From the NCBI GenBank assembly GCA_018242505.1, contig JAFEBU010000065.1, forward strand, positions 96,411 through 160,410: a stretch of DNA of 64,000 nucleotides, in the 5' to 3' direction. The stretch comes from Pseudomonadota bacterium (lineage in GTDB: Bacteria; Pseudomonadota; Alphaproteobacteria; Reyranellales; Reyranellaceae). The notes under the pieces are model-generated. The model saw nothing but the letters and a program-made list of their open reading frames with translations. It did no database searches and had not been told where the DNA came from. Each line of letters opens with the position of its first letter. Positions within the stretch are counted from its first letter, which is position 1. Made by a program: the position numbers and the translations under genes. Positions 16,007-25,191 of this stretch are shown here, piece after piece.

Positions 16007-16729
16007 ATGTCGAGCATGAAGGAAGCGCGACTCGACGTCTCGAATCTCGCCTTCGCCTACGATGGCGCGCTTGCGGTGCGCGACGTATCGCTGTCGGTGC
16101 GACCGGGCGAGATCGTGGCGCTGCTCGGAGCCAATGGTGCCGGGAAATCCACCACCGTGCGCATGATCGCGGGCGTTCTGCGGCCTCAGAAGGGCGACAT
16201 CCGGTTCAACGGCGAGGCGCTCACCGGCGCCCCCAGCCACCATGTCGTGCGACGCGGCATCACGCTGGTGCCGGAGGGCCGGCTGGTGTTCCCCCAGATG
16301 ACGGTGATGGAGAACCTGCAGCTCGGCGCCCATATCAAGGAACGCTCGGCTGTCGCCGGCCTCGTCGAGAAAGCCTTCGGCCTTTTCCCGCGGCTCGGCG
16401 AGCGCCGCAGCCAGCTCGCGGGGTCGATGAGCGGTGGCGAGCAGCAGATGCTGGCCATCGCGCGCGGGCTGATGGCCGAGCCCCGGCTCATCATCCTCGA
16501 CGAGCCGTCGCTTGGCCTGATGCCCACGGTCACGCAGGAGATGTTTCGGCTGATCGAGACTGTGAACGAAAGCGGCATCGGCGTGCTGCTGGTGGAGCAG
16601 AACCTGCACCAGTCGCTGCGGATCGCCCATCGTGGCTACGTGCTCGAAAAGGGCGCGGTCGTGCTGGCCGGCACCGGCGAGGAGCTGCTGGCCGACGCCT
16701 ACGTGCAGCGCGCCTTCCTCGGCCGGTAA
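16007..16729 (+). CDS. livF: ABC transporter ATPase, LivF type
   Basis: A 240-residue ATPase with Walker A GANGAGKSTT, signature SGGEQQMLAIARG, Walker B LIILDEPSLGL and H-loop region VLLVEQN, the LivF pattern of branched-chain-amino-acid-type importers. It points toward, and ends two bases from, a livG on the opposite strand; livG, livM, livH and a binding protein there lack their own livF, so this gene likely completes that transporter though transcribed separately with the acyl-CoA ligase. A second ATG nine bases later is possible. Confidence 0.87.
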   Translation: MSSMKEARLDVSNLAFAYDGALAVRDVSLSVRPGEIVALLGANGAGKSTTVRMIAGVLRPQKGDIRFNGEALTGAPSHHVVRRGITLVPEGRLVFPQMTVMENLQLGAHIKERSAVAGLVEKAFGLFPRLGERRSQLAGSMSGGEQQMLAIARGLMAEPRLIILDEPSLGLMPTVTQEMFRLIETVNESGIGVLLVEQNLHQSLRIAHRGYVLEKGAVVLAGTGEELLADAYVQRAFLGR

Positions 16730-16731
16730 CG

Positions 16732-17463
16732 TCAGGACGCTTCAGGCGTCCCCAGATAGGCCGCGATCACCTTGGCATCCTTCGCGACCTCGTGCGGCGA
16801 GCCATCGGCGATCAGCATGCCGGCGTCGAGCACCAGCAGGCGATCGGAGACTTCCATCACCGACGGCATGTCGTGCTCCACCAGAAGGACTGTGACGCCG
16901 CTCGACCGGATTTGACGCAGGACGTCGATCATGGCCGCAGTCTCCGTGGGATTGAGACCGGCACAGGGCTCGTCGGCCAGCAAGAGATCGGCGCGGGTCG
17001 CGATCGCACGCGCGACTTCGAGATGGCGCAGCTGCCCCACTGTAAGTGCGCTCGCCCGACGATCGGCCAGGTGGGCGAGCGACGCGAGCTTCATGCCGCG
17101 CTCGGTCGTCGCCTCGACATCGCGCAGCCCCTTCTTGCCGAACAGAGCGCCGATGCGCACATTCTCGCGCACGCTGATATCGCGGAACGGCCGCGCGATT
17201 TGGAAAGCACGTGCGATGCCGAGTTCGGCGATCCGGTTGGTCGCCATACCCGTGATCGGCCGGCCATTGAACCGCACCGTACCGGCCGTCGGCGCCAGGT
17301 AACCGGTGATCAGGTTGAACAGCGTCGACTTGCCCGCACCGTTGGGGCCGATGATGCTGGTGATCGAACCCGGCGCGATCGCGAACGAAACGTCAGCGAT
17401 GGCCTTCAGGCCGCGGAAGCTCTTGGACAGGTGCTCGACCTGCAGGATCGCGGGGGCACTCAT
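16732..17463 (-). CDS. livG: ABC transporter ATPase, LivG type
   Basis: A 243-residue ATPase with Walker A GPNGAGKSTLF, Walker B LLLADEPCAGL and VEHDMPSVM, typical of LivG. Its signature reads LTVGQLRHLE rather than LS(Y/G)GQQRxLE, a noticeable departure at the loop that contacts ATP, although the core Gly-Gln is kept. It is the last gene of a binding protein-livH-livM-livG operon and overlaps livM by four bases. Confidence 0.87.
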   Translation of the reverse strand: MSAPAILQVEHLSKSFRGLKAIADVSFAIAPGSITSIIGPNGAGKSTLFNLITGYLAPTAGTVRFNGRPITGMATNRIAELGIARAFQIARPFRDISVRENVRIGALFGKKGLRDVEATTERGMKLASLAHLADRRASALTVGQLRHLEVARAIATRADLLLADEPCAGLNPTETAAMIDVLRQIRSSGVTVLLVEHDMPSVMEVSDRLLVLDAGMLIADGSPHEVAKDAKVIAAYLGTPEAS

Positions 17464-18428
17464 TCCGCGCCCGCCAGTTTGTCGCGGCGACGCCTCAGAG
17501 AGCGCACGACGCCCACGACCCCGCCAGGCGCGGCAAGCACCAGCAGCACGAGCAGAAGGCCCGTCGCAAAAAGGTGGAAGTCGAGCAGGCGAGCCAGGAT
17601 GACCTGGGTCACGAAGACCAGCAGGAAGGCGCCGATGACGGGGCCGAACAGCGTGCCCATGCCGCCCAGCAGAGAGTAGACGATCAGACTGAGATTGGTA
17701 TCGTCGCGATAGACCGAGTCGGTGGTGATATAACCCAGCGAATGGGCGTAGATCACGCCCAGCAGACCGGTCAGCACGGCACTCGTGACGAAGGCGAGAC
17801 GCTTGTAACGCTCTGTGGGCACACCCAGCATGCGCGCCGTATCCTCGTCTTCGCGAATGCTGAGAAGACCTGCCCCGAAGCGGCTATGGCGGATCCACCA
17901 GGCGATGAACAGCACGACGAGACCGGCCGCAAGATAGAGCCAGTAGAAGAAGTCGGCTGGATCGGCGCTTGCGGGCGCGATCGGCGGGAAGTTGAGGCCG
18001 AGCGATCCCTGGAAGAAGTCGACGTTGTTGGTCAACTCGGCGCAGACATGGCTGACGCCCAACATGGCGATGGCGAAGAACGTGCCACGCAAGCGCAAGA
18101 TCGGATAGGCAACGACGGCCGACAGGACGGCGCAGGCCCCTCCTCCCGCGATCAGGCCAAGCGGCAACAACCATAGCGGCCCGAGGCCGGCAGCGCTGTT
18201 TTCAACCAGGCCGGCAGTGAAGGCGCCGACGCCGATGAAGGCGGCATGGCCGAAGCTTGCGTAGCCAGCGAAGCCGCCAAGGATGCTCCAGGCCAAGCCG
18301 AGCCCGGCCGAATAGAGCATCAACTGTCCCACACGCACATAGAATGGCGGCAGGAGGAACGGCCCGGCCGCGAGGACGGCAATGCAGATCGCAGCAAGCA
18401 GCGCAATGGAAAGCGGTGATCGTTTCAT
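17460..18428 (-). CDS. livM: Branched-chain-type ABC transporter permease, LivM
   Basis: A 322-residue inner-membrane permease with about eight to ten hydrophobic segments and the family block GYASFGHAAFIGVGAF, later LRLRGTFFAIAMLG and the EAA-like loop SIREDEDTARMLGV. It pairs with LivH to form the channel. Start and stop overlap the neighbouring liv genes by four bases each. Confidence 0.88.
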   Translation of the reverse strand: MKRSPLSIALLAAICIAVLAAGPFLLPPFYVRVGQLMLYSAGLGLAWSILGGFAGYASFGHAAFIGVGAFTAGLVENSAAGLGPLWLLPLGLIAGGGACAVLSAVVAYPILRLRGTFFAIAMLGVSHVCAELTNNVDFFQGSLGLNFPPIAPASADPADFFYWLYLAAGLVVLFIAWWIRHSRFGAGLLSIREDEDTARMLGVPTERYKRLAFVTSAVLTGLLGVIYAHSLGYITTDSVYRDDTNLSLIVYSLLGGMGTLFGPVIGAFLLVFVTQVILARLLDFHLFATGLLLVLLVLAAPGGVVGVVRSLRRRRDKLAGAE

Positions 18429-19300
18429 CGCGAGGCGCTGAACGCGTTGCCCAGCAGGCCGTGCGGCCGGACCAGCAGCAGAAGCACCAGCATCAGGAAC
18501 ATGGTCACATTGGGGAAAGACGGCCCGACATACTGCGCAGTGAGGGTATTCACGACACCCAGCAGCAGACCGCCCAACAGCGCGCCGGCCGGGCTGCCGA
18601 CCCCGCCCAACACGACCACGACGAAGGCATTCAGCGTCCACAGCGACTCGTCGGCTGGCGAGAACGGCAGGATCACGCCGATCACGATACCGGCCGCGCC
18701 CGCGAAAGCGGCAGAAACGGCGAAGGTGAGCGCATAGACGTGCCGCACATTGACCCCGCAGAGTTGGGCTGCCAGCGTCTGCTGCGCCGTCGCGCGAATA
18801 AGTCGGCCGAGATGCGAGAACTTGAGCAGCAGGGCCAGGCAGGATAGCAGCACAAGGCTTGCTGCAAGCGCGCTCACCCGCACCGCATCGAAGGTGAGGC
18901 CGGCAATCTTGAAGGAATCGAAGGCATAGCTCGGCGTGATGTTTTTCATGTCGGGCGAGAACACCCAGATCATGGCGTTCTGCAACATCAGCGCGATCCC
19001 GAAGGTGAGCAGCATCGAGGCAAGCGGCGGCCCGCTGATGGTGCGCTGAATCAGGAAGCGCTGATAGCAATAACCCATGCCGAACAGCACGATCATCACC
19101 AGCGGCAGGACGAGCAACGGATCCACGCCGAGGCTGTTGGACAGCACAAGCGCCAGATAGGCGCCGATCAGGACCAGCACGCCATGACTGAGGTTGATGA
19201 CGTGCATGACACCGAAGATCAGCGAAAAGCCAACCGCGGCGAGCGCATAGATACCGCCCAACACCAGGCCGTCGGCCACCGTCTGGAGAACGAGACTCAT
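18425..19300 (-). CDS. livH: Branched-chain-type ABC transporter permease, LivH
   Basis: A 291-residue permease with the LivH opening GLVLGGIYALAAVGFSLIFG, VINLSHGVLVLIGAY and the ending LLLVRPHGLLG. ATG 19300 was chosen since the residues before it are arginine-rich and unlike the family. It follows the binding-protein gene by 13 bases and overlaps livM, so one transcript is expected. Confidence 0.88.
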   Translation of the reverse strand: MSLVLQTVADGLVLGGIYALAAVGFSLIFGVMHVINLSHGVLVLIGAYLALVLSNSLGVDPLLVLPLVMIVLFGMGYCYQRFLIQRTISGPPLASMLLTFGIALMLQNAMIWVFSPDMKNITPSYAFDSFKIAGLTFDAVRVSALAASLVLLSCLALLLKFSHLGRLIRATAQQTLAAQLCGVNVRHVYALTFAVSAAFAGAAGIVIGVILPFSPADESLWTLNAFVVVVLGGVGSPAGALLGGLLLGVVNTLTAQYVGPSFPNVTMFLMLVLLLLVRPHGLLGNAFSASR

Positions 19301-19313
19301 CGCGACGCGACGG

Positions 19314-20546
19314 TCATGCCTTCTTGTCCCAGGGCAGCAAGGGATAGATCGGCGATGCCGATCGTGCCGCATCGGGGAACACCGTCTCGAGCTTGCCCTT
19401 CTGCACCTGGCCGATCATGCCGCCCAGCAGCAAGGCGTCGCCATCACCCTCGGGGGTGAACTTGATATGGGCATAGAATGTCTCGAAGTCGGCCGCCGCC
19501 AAGGCGTCACGCACCGCTTCCGGCTTGGTGCTCTTGGCCGCCTGCATGGCGAGCACATAGGTTTCGATGCAAGCTGCGGCCCCGGCAGTGTGATAGGCGA
19601 TGGGACGGGTGAACTTGCTGCGATAGTATTCGGCAAACTTCTTGGCGCCCCCGAAGAACTTGTCCTTGTAGGGAACGCTCTCGTCCCAATAGGTGGAGCA
19701 GAAAAGCCCCTCGGAATACTTGCCCAGCGCCTCACGGAACGACGCGAGCTGCGGGCCCAACCCCTGGAACAGCAACTTCACGTTGGTGTTGGTTGCCGCC
19801 ATCTGGCGTGCAATCAGGAGCGAATCCTGGTCGTGCACGACACAAATCAACATATCCGGCGTCTTGGCGCGCACCGACGCCAGGACGCTCGACACGTCGG
19901 TCACCTTGGTCGGCAGTTCGTAGGTCTCGATCCGCTTGAACCCCTGCCCGTCGCAAGCGAGCTTCACGCCCTCGCCTGCCGTCTTGGAAAAGGCATCGTT
20001 GTTGTAGATCACCGAGTAGGTCTCGGGCGCCGGCTTCAGCGTCTTGAAAAGCGCCGCAGCCGACGTGAATTGTCGTGTGGCGCGTGGATACATGCCGAAG
20101 ACATACTTGAAGCCGCGGGTGAAGATCGCGTCGGAGCCGCCGCCGGTTTGCACCATCGGCTTCTTCGCCCGTTCGGTGATCGCTGCCGTGGGCAGAACGA
20201 TATTGCTGCCGAACGAGCCGAGGAAGAAGTTCGTGCCGTCGTCAATCTGGCGCTGGATCAGCGTGGTTGCCCGCGCCGGATCGCTCGCATCGTCGAACAG
20301 CTTGAGTTCGATCTTGTATTTCTCGCCCGCGATCTCGACGCCGCCCAGCACGTCGTTGAGGTAGCTCGCGGCTGTGAGGTAGCCGTTGTTCACGTTGAGG
20401 CCAGTCTCGGCCGCCGCGCCTGTGAGCGGCACCGAACCACCGATTACCAGCGGCTTGGCCGCCTGCGCCCGGGCCGACCGAATCGCCGGCGCAGCAAGCA
20501 CAGCCGCACTCCATCCCGCTCCCCGAAGAACTTCGCGACGCCGCAT
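19314..20546 (-). CDS. Periplasmic substrate-binding protein of a Liv-type ABC transporter
   Basis: A 410-residue type I periplasmic binding protein. The N-terminus MRRREVLRGAGWSAAVLAAP is a likely Tat-type signal with cleavage near ARAQA. The mature part begins VIGGSVPLTGAAAE and contains IYNNDAFSKTAGEG, characteristic of LivK-like sensors of amino acids, amides or aromatic acids. The ATG follows AGGAGGTGG. It leads the operon livH-livM-livG and faces a divergent dipeptide-type operon. Confidence 0.88.
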   Translation of the reverse strand: MRRREVLRGAGWSAAVLAAPAIRSARAQAAKPLVIGGSVPLTGAAAETGLNVNNGYLTAASYLNDVLGGVEIAGEKYKIELKLFDDASDPARATTLIQRQIDDGTNFFLGSFGSNIVLPTAAITERAKKPMVQTGGGSDAIFTRGFKYVFGMYPRATRQFTSAAALFKTLKPAPETYSVIYNNDAFSKTAGEGVKLACDGQGFKRIETYELPTKVTDVSSVLASVRAKTPDMLICVVHDQDSLLIARQMAATNTNVKLLFQGLGPQLASFREALGKYSEGLFCSTYWDESVPYKDKFFGGAKKFAEYYRSKFTRPIAYHTAGAAACIETYVLAMQAAKSTKPEAVRDALAAADFETFYAHIKFTPEGDGDALLLGGMIGQVQKGKLETVFPDAARSASPIYPLLPWDKKA

Positions 20547-20624
20547 CCGAATCCACCTCCTGCCTTCGACCGCTCTGGGCCGCTTTCGCGGTGGACTATA
20601 GGGCAAGACCAACATGCGATGGAG

Positions 20625-20639
20625 ATCGTTGTGAACGAT
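20625..20639. promoter_or_regulatory. 15-bp inverted repeat in divergent promoter region
   Basis: ATCGTT-GTG-AACGAT is a perfect 6-3-6 dyad. It lies just upstream of a TATAGT -10-like box on the minus strand (20595-20600), where it would cover the -35 region of the binding-protein operon. No regulator gene is adjacent. Confidence 0.45.
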
Positions 20640-20772
20640 GTTCCGCGAGACGCAACGCTTACGGATACGCAGGATATACACGTGGGAGGGGCATTCAGCT
20701 CCCATCACTGCTCGGATCGCGACAAGCCACTTTCCACTCTCAGATCAAGGTGACGCTACCGTCAGCTTCTTC

Positions 20773-20801
20773 TTGAGGCAATGCGTGCCTCTGCTTACAG
20801 T
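20773..20801 (+). promoter_or_regulatory. Putative sigma-70 promoter of the Dpp-type operon
   Basis: TTGAGG, a 17-base spacer and TACAGT precede the dppA-like start by about 46 bases. The match is moderate. The rest of the 300-base divergent interval 20547-20847 holds the 15-bp dyad and no supported gene. Confidence 0.5.
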
Positions 20802-20847
20802 GGCTTCCAAGAAAACAGGCTAACGCCGATTGTCGGGAGGAAAATTG

Positions 20848-22371
20848 ATGGCCAAGACAGCGAGACTGTTTGCATTGGCGGCAGCGGCCGCTTGCCTTGC
20901 GGCGGCACCCGCAATGGCGCAGAAGCAGGGTGGGACGCTCACGGTCGGGCTGGAGCTCGATATTCCTGGCTTCGATCCACTCAAGGTCGGCGTCTACGAC
21001 ACATCGGCGAACATCGCCGCCAGCCTGATTCTCGAGACGCTCGTCGGCCTCGACGACAATGGCAAGGCCACGCCCAAGCTCGCACTCTCCTGGTCAGGCT
21101 CGGATGATTTCAAGACCTGGACGTTCAAGCTCAGGCCCAATGTAAAGTTCCAGGACGGCACGCCGTTCAACGCCCAGGCGGTGAAATGGAACATCGACCG
21201 CCAGAAGGATCCCAAGAACAACTGCCGCTGTGCCTTCTACGTTGCCAACATCCTGAGCGTGGACGCTCCGGACGACCTCACGGTCGTCTATCACCTCAAG
21301 GATCCGGCGGTGAACTTCCCGGTCCTGCTGACACGGCCCGACCAAAACCAAACCATCCATTCACCGACCGCGATCCAGGCCAAGGGCGACGACTATAACC
21401 GCAATCCCATTGGCACCGGACCATTCATGGTCAAGTCCTGGACCGCAGGCGACCGCATGGTGCTGGAGCGCAATCCCGACTATTGGAACAAGGGCCATCC
21501 CCACCTCGACCGCGTCGTGCTGCGGCCCCTGCCCGATTCGCAGGCGCGCTTCGCCAGCCTGAAGTCGGGTGAGACCGACGTTGTATGGGCGGACGAGTTC
21601 GAAGCCGACAACATCGTACGAGCGCGCAAGGACCCTGCCCTGCAGGTGCTCTCCTACGCGGGCTCTGGCGCCGCCGTGAACGCCATCAACACCAAGGTCC
21701 CGCCGCTCGACGACGTCCGCGTGCGGCGCGCACTGGTCATGGCGCTCGACCGCAAGAAGATGTCGCAGGCGCTCACCAACGGCCTCGCACGGCCCGCCAG
21801 CAATCCCTACGGTGACGGCTCCTGGGTCAAGTGCAAGGACGACGGCGCCCTGCCCGAGGACCCCGCCAAGGCGAAGGCGCTGATCAAGGAGTACGGCAAG
21901 CCGGTCAAGTTCAAGATGCTGTTTACCGCGACGCCTCGTGGCCGTGCCAACGGCCAGGTGCTGCAGCAGTTCTGGAAGAATGTCGGCGTGGACATGGAGA
22001 TCGAGCAGGTCGACCAGGCGACCATTCCGGCACGCGCGTTTCAGCGCAAGTTCGACATCACGCCGTGGCGGATCGTCGACTACCCGGATCCCGATGTGCA
22101 GATGTACGCCAACTTCCACACCGGCAGCCCGGTGGCGCTCGCCAACTACTCGAACCCCGAGCTCGACAAGCTGCTCGAGCATGCGAGGATCACGCCCGAC
22201 CAGGCCAAGCGCACCGAGGACTACTGCGCCATCAGCCGCATCATCAACCAGGAAGCGATCTGGTTCTGGACTTTCCAGAACACCTACTACGCCGTCGCCA
22301 AAGCCAAGGTGAAGGGCGTGCCGAAGCTGTACGGCGGCGTCATCAACGTCTCCGACGCCTGGCTGGAATAG
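20848..22371 (+). CDS. ABC transporter substrate-binding protein, family 5 (DppA-like)
   Basis: A 507-residue periplasmic binding protein with Sec signal (residues about 1-25, ending AMAQ), then GGTLTVGLELDIPGFDP, the family-5 signature region TWTFKLRPNVKFQDGTPF and NPIGTGPFMVKSW. Family 5 proteins bind peptides, nickel, opines or glycosides. The Cys pair CRC at about residue 130 and Cys-containing C-terminal half may form disulfides. GGGAGG precedes the ATG. It heads a complete five-gene Dpp-type operon. Confidence 0.9.
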   Translation: MAKTARLFALAAAAACLAAAPAMAQKQGGTLTVGLELDIPGFDPLKVGVYDTSANIAASLILETLVGLDDNGKATPKLALSWSGSDDFKTWTFKLRPNVKFQDGTPFNAQAVKWNIDRQKDPKNNCRCAFYVANILSVDAPDDLTVVYHLKDPAVNFPVLLTRPDQNQTIHSPTAIQAKGDDYNRNPIGTGPFMVKSWTAGDRMVLERNPDYWNKGHPHLDRVVLRPLPDSQARFASLKSGETDVVWADEFEADNIVRARKDPALQVLSYAGSGAAVNAINTKVPPLDDVRVRRALVMALDRKKMSQALTNGLARPASNPYGDGSWVKCKDDGALPEDPAKAKALIKEYGKPVKFKMLFTATPRGRANGQVLQQFWKNVGVDMEIEQVDQATIPARAFQRKFDITPWRIVDYPDPDVQMYANFHTGSPVALANYSNPELDKLLEHARITPDQAKRTEDYCAISRIINQEAIWFWTFQNTYYAVAKAKVKGVPKLYGGVINVSDAWLE

Positions 22372-22378
22372 CGGGGGT

Positions 22379-23329
22379 ATGGCCAAGTTCATCGGCCGGC
22401 GGCTCATTTACCTGCTGCCGGTCCTGCTCGCCGTCACGCTGCTCACCTTCCTGATCGCGTCGCTGCTGCCAGGCGATCTCGCCTACACGATCCTGGGCGA
22501 CCAGGCGACGCCTGAGAAGGTCGCGGCGCTGCGGGCGCAGATGGGTCTCGACCTGCCGATCTGGCAACGCTACCTGCTTTGGCTGTGGGACGTGCTGCAC
22601 GGTGACTTCGGCCGCTCCTTCCGCACCGGCGAGACGGTGCTGGCAGCCGTGCTCGATCGCCTGCCGGTGTCGATCGAGCTGATGATCTTTGCCGAGGCGC
22701 TGGGTCTGCTGATCGGTATTCCGCTCGCCATTCTATGTGCGGTCCGAAGCGGCAGTGCGATTGACCGGTTCCTGACCGGACTGGCCTTCGGCAAGCTCTC
22801 GCTGCCCTCTTTCATGGTGGCGATCCTGCTGATCTACCTCTTCGCCGTACAACTCGGCTGGCTACCGGCGACCGGATGGGTGCCCTTCACAGAGGATCCG
22901 ATCGGCAACTTGCGCAGCTTCGTGTTGCCTGCGTTCACGCTCGCCTTCGCCGAGTGGCCCGTGCTGATGCGCGTGCTGCGCTCCGACATGATCGCGACCC
23001 TGCAGGAAGACTATATCACCATGGCCAAGGCCAAGGGCCTGCGCCCCGCGCGCATCCTCCTGGTCCATGCGCTGAAGCCGTCCTCGCTGACGCTTGTCAC
23101 CGTCACCGGCATCAACATCGGTCGGCTGATTGGCGGTGCGCTGATCGTCGAGACCATCTTCGCCCTGCCGGGCATCGGTCGCCTGCTGGTGGGCGCCATC
23201 TATGCCCGTGATTTCATCATTTTGCAGGGTGTCGTGCTGTTCGTCGCGACGGGCTTCGTGTTGGTGAACTTCGTTGTCGACATGCTTTACGCCGTGCTCG
23301 ATCCGAGGATCCGCCATGGCCGTGCTTGA
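22379..23329 (+). CDS. Dipeptide-type ABC permease, DppB-like
   Basis: A 316-residue permease: N-terminal RRLIYLLPVLLAVTLLTFL, periplasmic GLDLPIWQRYLLWLWDVLHG and the EAA loop DYITMAKAKGLRPARIL. It forms the inner-membrane channel with the DppC-like subunit, whose start overlaps it by 14 bases. Confidence 0.9.
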   Translation: MAKFIGRRLIYLLPVLLAVTLLTFLIASLLPGDLAYTILGDQATPEKVAALRAQMGLDLPIWQRYLLWLWDVLHGDFGRSFRTGETVLAAVLDRLPVSIELMIFAEALGLLIGIPLAILCAVRSGSAIDRFLTGLAFGKLSLPSFMVAILLIYLFAVQLGWLPATGWVPFTEDPIGNLRSFVLPAFTLAFAEWPVLMRVLRSDMIATLQEDYITMAKAKGLRPARILLVHALKPSSLTLVTVTGINIGRLIGGALIVETIFALPGIGRLLVGAIYARDFIILQGVVLFVATGFVLVNFVVDMLYAVLDPRIRHGRA

Positions 23330-24188
23330 GATCGAAGGCGATACCGCCCTTGTCTCGCCGGTGCGCCGCCGCCGCAGCCGGCCGAGTGGGCTGTTCCTGG
23401 TTGCGCTCGTCTGGCTTGCCCTGATCGGGCTGGCTGCCATCCTCGCCGACTTCCTGCCCCTGGTCAGCCCGACCGACATGGATTTCCTGGGCAAGCGCGC
23501 GCCGCCAAGCGCCGAGCACCTGCTGGGAACCGATCAACTCGGCCGCGACATGCTTTCGCGTCTGATCTACGGCGCCCGCATCTCGCTCACGGTCGGATTG
23601 CTCGCACCAGCGATCGGCCTCGTGATCGGCGGCGCGCTCGGCATGCTGGCAGGTTATTTCGGCGGTCGCTTCGAGGTAATCACGGTCGGCTGCGTCGACG
23701 TCCTTCTCGCTTTCCCGCCACTCGTCCTCGCGCTTGCCGTCACGGCCTATCTCGGCCAGTCGGTCCTGAACCTTACCCTGGTGATTGGCGTGTTGAGCAT
23801 CCCGGCCTTCACGCGCGTGGCTCGCGCGGTGACCTTGTCGCTCTCCCAACGTGAATTCGTGGTCGCCGCACGCACACTCGGCGCCACACACACTCGCATC
23901 CTGATGCGCGAGCTCCTGCCCAACGTCGCACTGCCGTTGCTCGCCTTCTTCCTGCTCGGTGTGGCTGTGACCATCGTCGTCGAAGGCGCACTGAGCTTCC
24001 TGGGGCTGGGCGTGCCGCCGCCGGCACCGAGCTGGGGCAGCATGATCGGCGAAGGCCGCGAAAGCCTCGACATCGCACCCTGGCTCGCCTTCCTGCCCGC
24101 GGCTTTCATGTTCGCGACGGTGCTCGCCTTCAACATCGTGGGCGACACGCTCCGTGCGCTCACCGATCCGCGCCCGGCGACGCTGTGA
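23316..24188 (+). CDS. Dipeptide-type ABC permease, DppC-like
   Basis: A 290-residue permease with the DppC hallmark HLLGTDQLGRDMLSRLIYGA, the EAA loop EFVVAARTLGATHTRI and the ending SLDIAPWLAFLP. The ATG lies within the end of the DppB gene, so translation is coupled. Confidence 0.9.
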   Translation: MAVLEIEGDTALVSPVRRRRSRPSGLFLVALVWLALIGLAAILADFLPLVSPTDMDFLGKRAPPSAEHLLGTDQLGRDMLSRLIYGARISLTVGLLAPAIGLVIGGALGMLAGYFGGRFEVITVGCVDVLLAFPPLVLALAVTAYLGQSVLNLTLVIGVLSIPAFTRVARAVTLSLSQREFVVAARTLGATHTRILMRELLPNVALPLLAFFLLGVAVTIVVEGALSFLGLGVPPPAPSWGSMIGEGRESLDIAPWLAFLPAAFMFATVLAFNIVGDTLRALTDPRPATL

Positions 24189-24198
24189 GGCACGCGCG

Positions 24199-25191
24199 AT
24201 GACAAGCCTGCTGCTGTCACTCGAAGGCGTATCGGTCGAGCTGCCGACGCCGCGCGGCGCCTTGCGTGCAGTCGATAGAGTCGATCTCACACTGATGCCC
24301 GGTCATACGCTCGGCATCGTGGGCGAATCGGGCTGCGGCAAGACGATGCTGTCGCGCGCCATCCTGCAACTCCTGCCCAAGCGGGCAAAGCTCGCCGGCA
24401 GCGTCACGTTCGGTGGGCGCGATCTCGCGGCGCTGTCGCCCGAGGCGCTGCGCAAGCTGCGCGGACCCGAGCTTGCCGTCGTGTTCCAGGACCCGATGAC
24501 CTCCCTCAATCCGGTGCTGACGATCGGCACGCAGCTTGTCGAGACGCTGCAGGCTCATCTCGGCATGGAGCGTGCGGCGGCGAGACGGCGCAGCGTCGAG
24601 CTGCTGGCGGCGGTCGGCATTCCCGCGCCCGAGCAACGGCTGCGACAGTATCCACATCAGCTCTCAGGCGGCATGCGCCAGCGTGTGGCAATCGCCATCG
24701 CCCTGTCCTGCGAGCCCAGGCTGCTGGTCGCCGACGAACCGACCACGGCGCTCGATGTCACCGTGCAGGCGCAAATCTTGGACCTCCTGGCTCGCGAACA
24801 GAAGCGCCGCCACATGGCGATGATCCTGATCACCCACGATCTCGGCGTTGTCGCCGGCCGCACCGACGAAGTGGCGGTCATGTACGCCGGTCGCGTCGTC
24901 GAGCGTGCTCCCACGCCCAAACTCTTCGCCCATATGCGCATGCCCTATACCGAAGCGCTGCTGGCGGCGATCCCCAAGCTCGACTCGCCACCGCATACGG
25001 CTTTGCCCGCGATCGCCGGTCGACCGCCTGATCCCACCCGACCAATGCCAGGTTGTTCCTTCGCGCCACGCTGCCGCTATGCCGACGACCGGTGTCGGGA
25101 AGCGAAACCGCCGCTCATCGACCCTGGGCGCAGCGGCGGGCTCTACGCCTGCTGGCACCCGTTGGCGCTTCCAACCGGCGCGAGGACGTGA
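24199..25191 (+). CDS. Dipeptide-type ABC ATPase, DppD-like
   Basis: A 330-residue ATPase with Walker A GESGCGKTMLS, signature LSGGMRQRVAIAIA, Walker B LLVADEPTTALD and HDLGVVA, and the C-terminal oligopeptide/dipeptide Cys motif CSFAPRC that may hold an Fe-S cluster. Its TGA shares one base with the next ATG. Confidence 0.9.
   Translation: MTSLLLSLEGVSVELPTPRGALRAVDRVDLTLMPGHTLGIVGESGCGKTMLSRAILQLLPKRAKLAGSVTFGGRDLAALSPEALRKLRGPELAVVFQDPMTSLNPVLTIGTQLVETLQAHLGMERAAARRRSVELLAAVGIPAPEQRLRQYPHQLSGGMRQRVAIAIALSCEPRLLVADEPTTALDVTVQAQILDLLAREQKRRHMAMILITHDLGVVAGRTDEVAVMYAGRVVERAPTPKLFAHMRMPYTEALLAAIPKLDSPPHTALPAIAGRPPDPTRPMPGCSFAPRCRYADDRCREAKPPLIDPGRSGGLYACWHPLALPTGART

Noticed and set aside
14131..16017. 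A 628-codon open frame on the minus strand
   Set aside because: Antisense to the acyl-CoA synthetase with all ANL motifs; no recognisable domain of its own.
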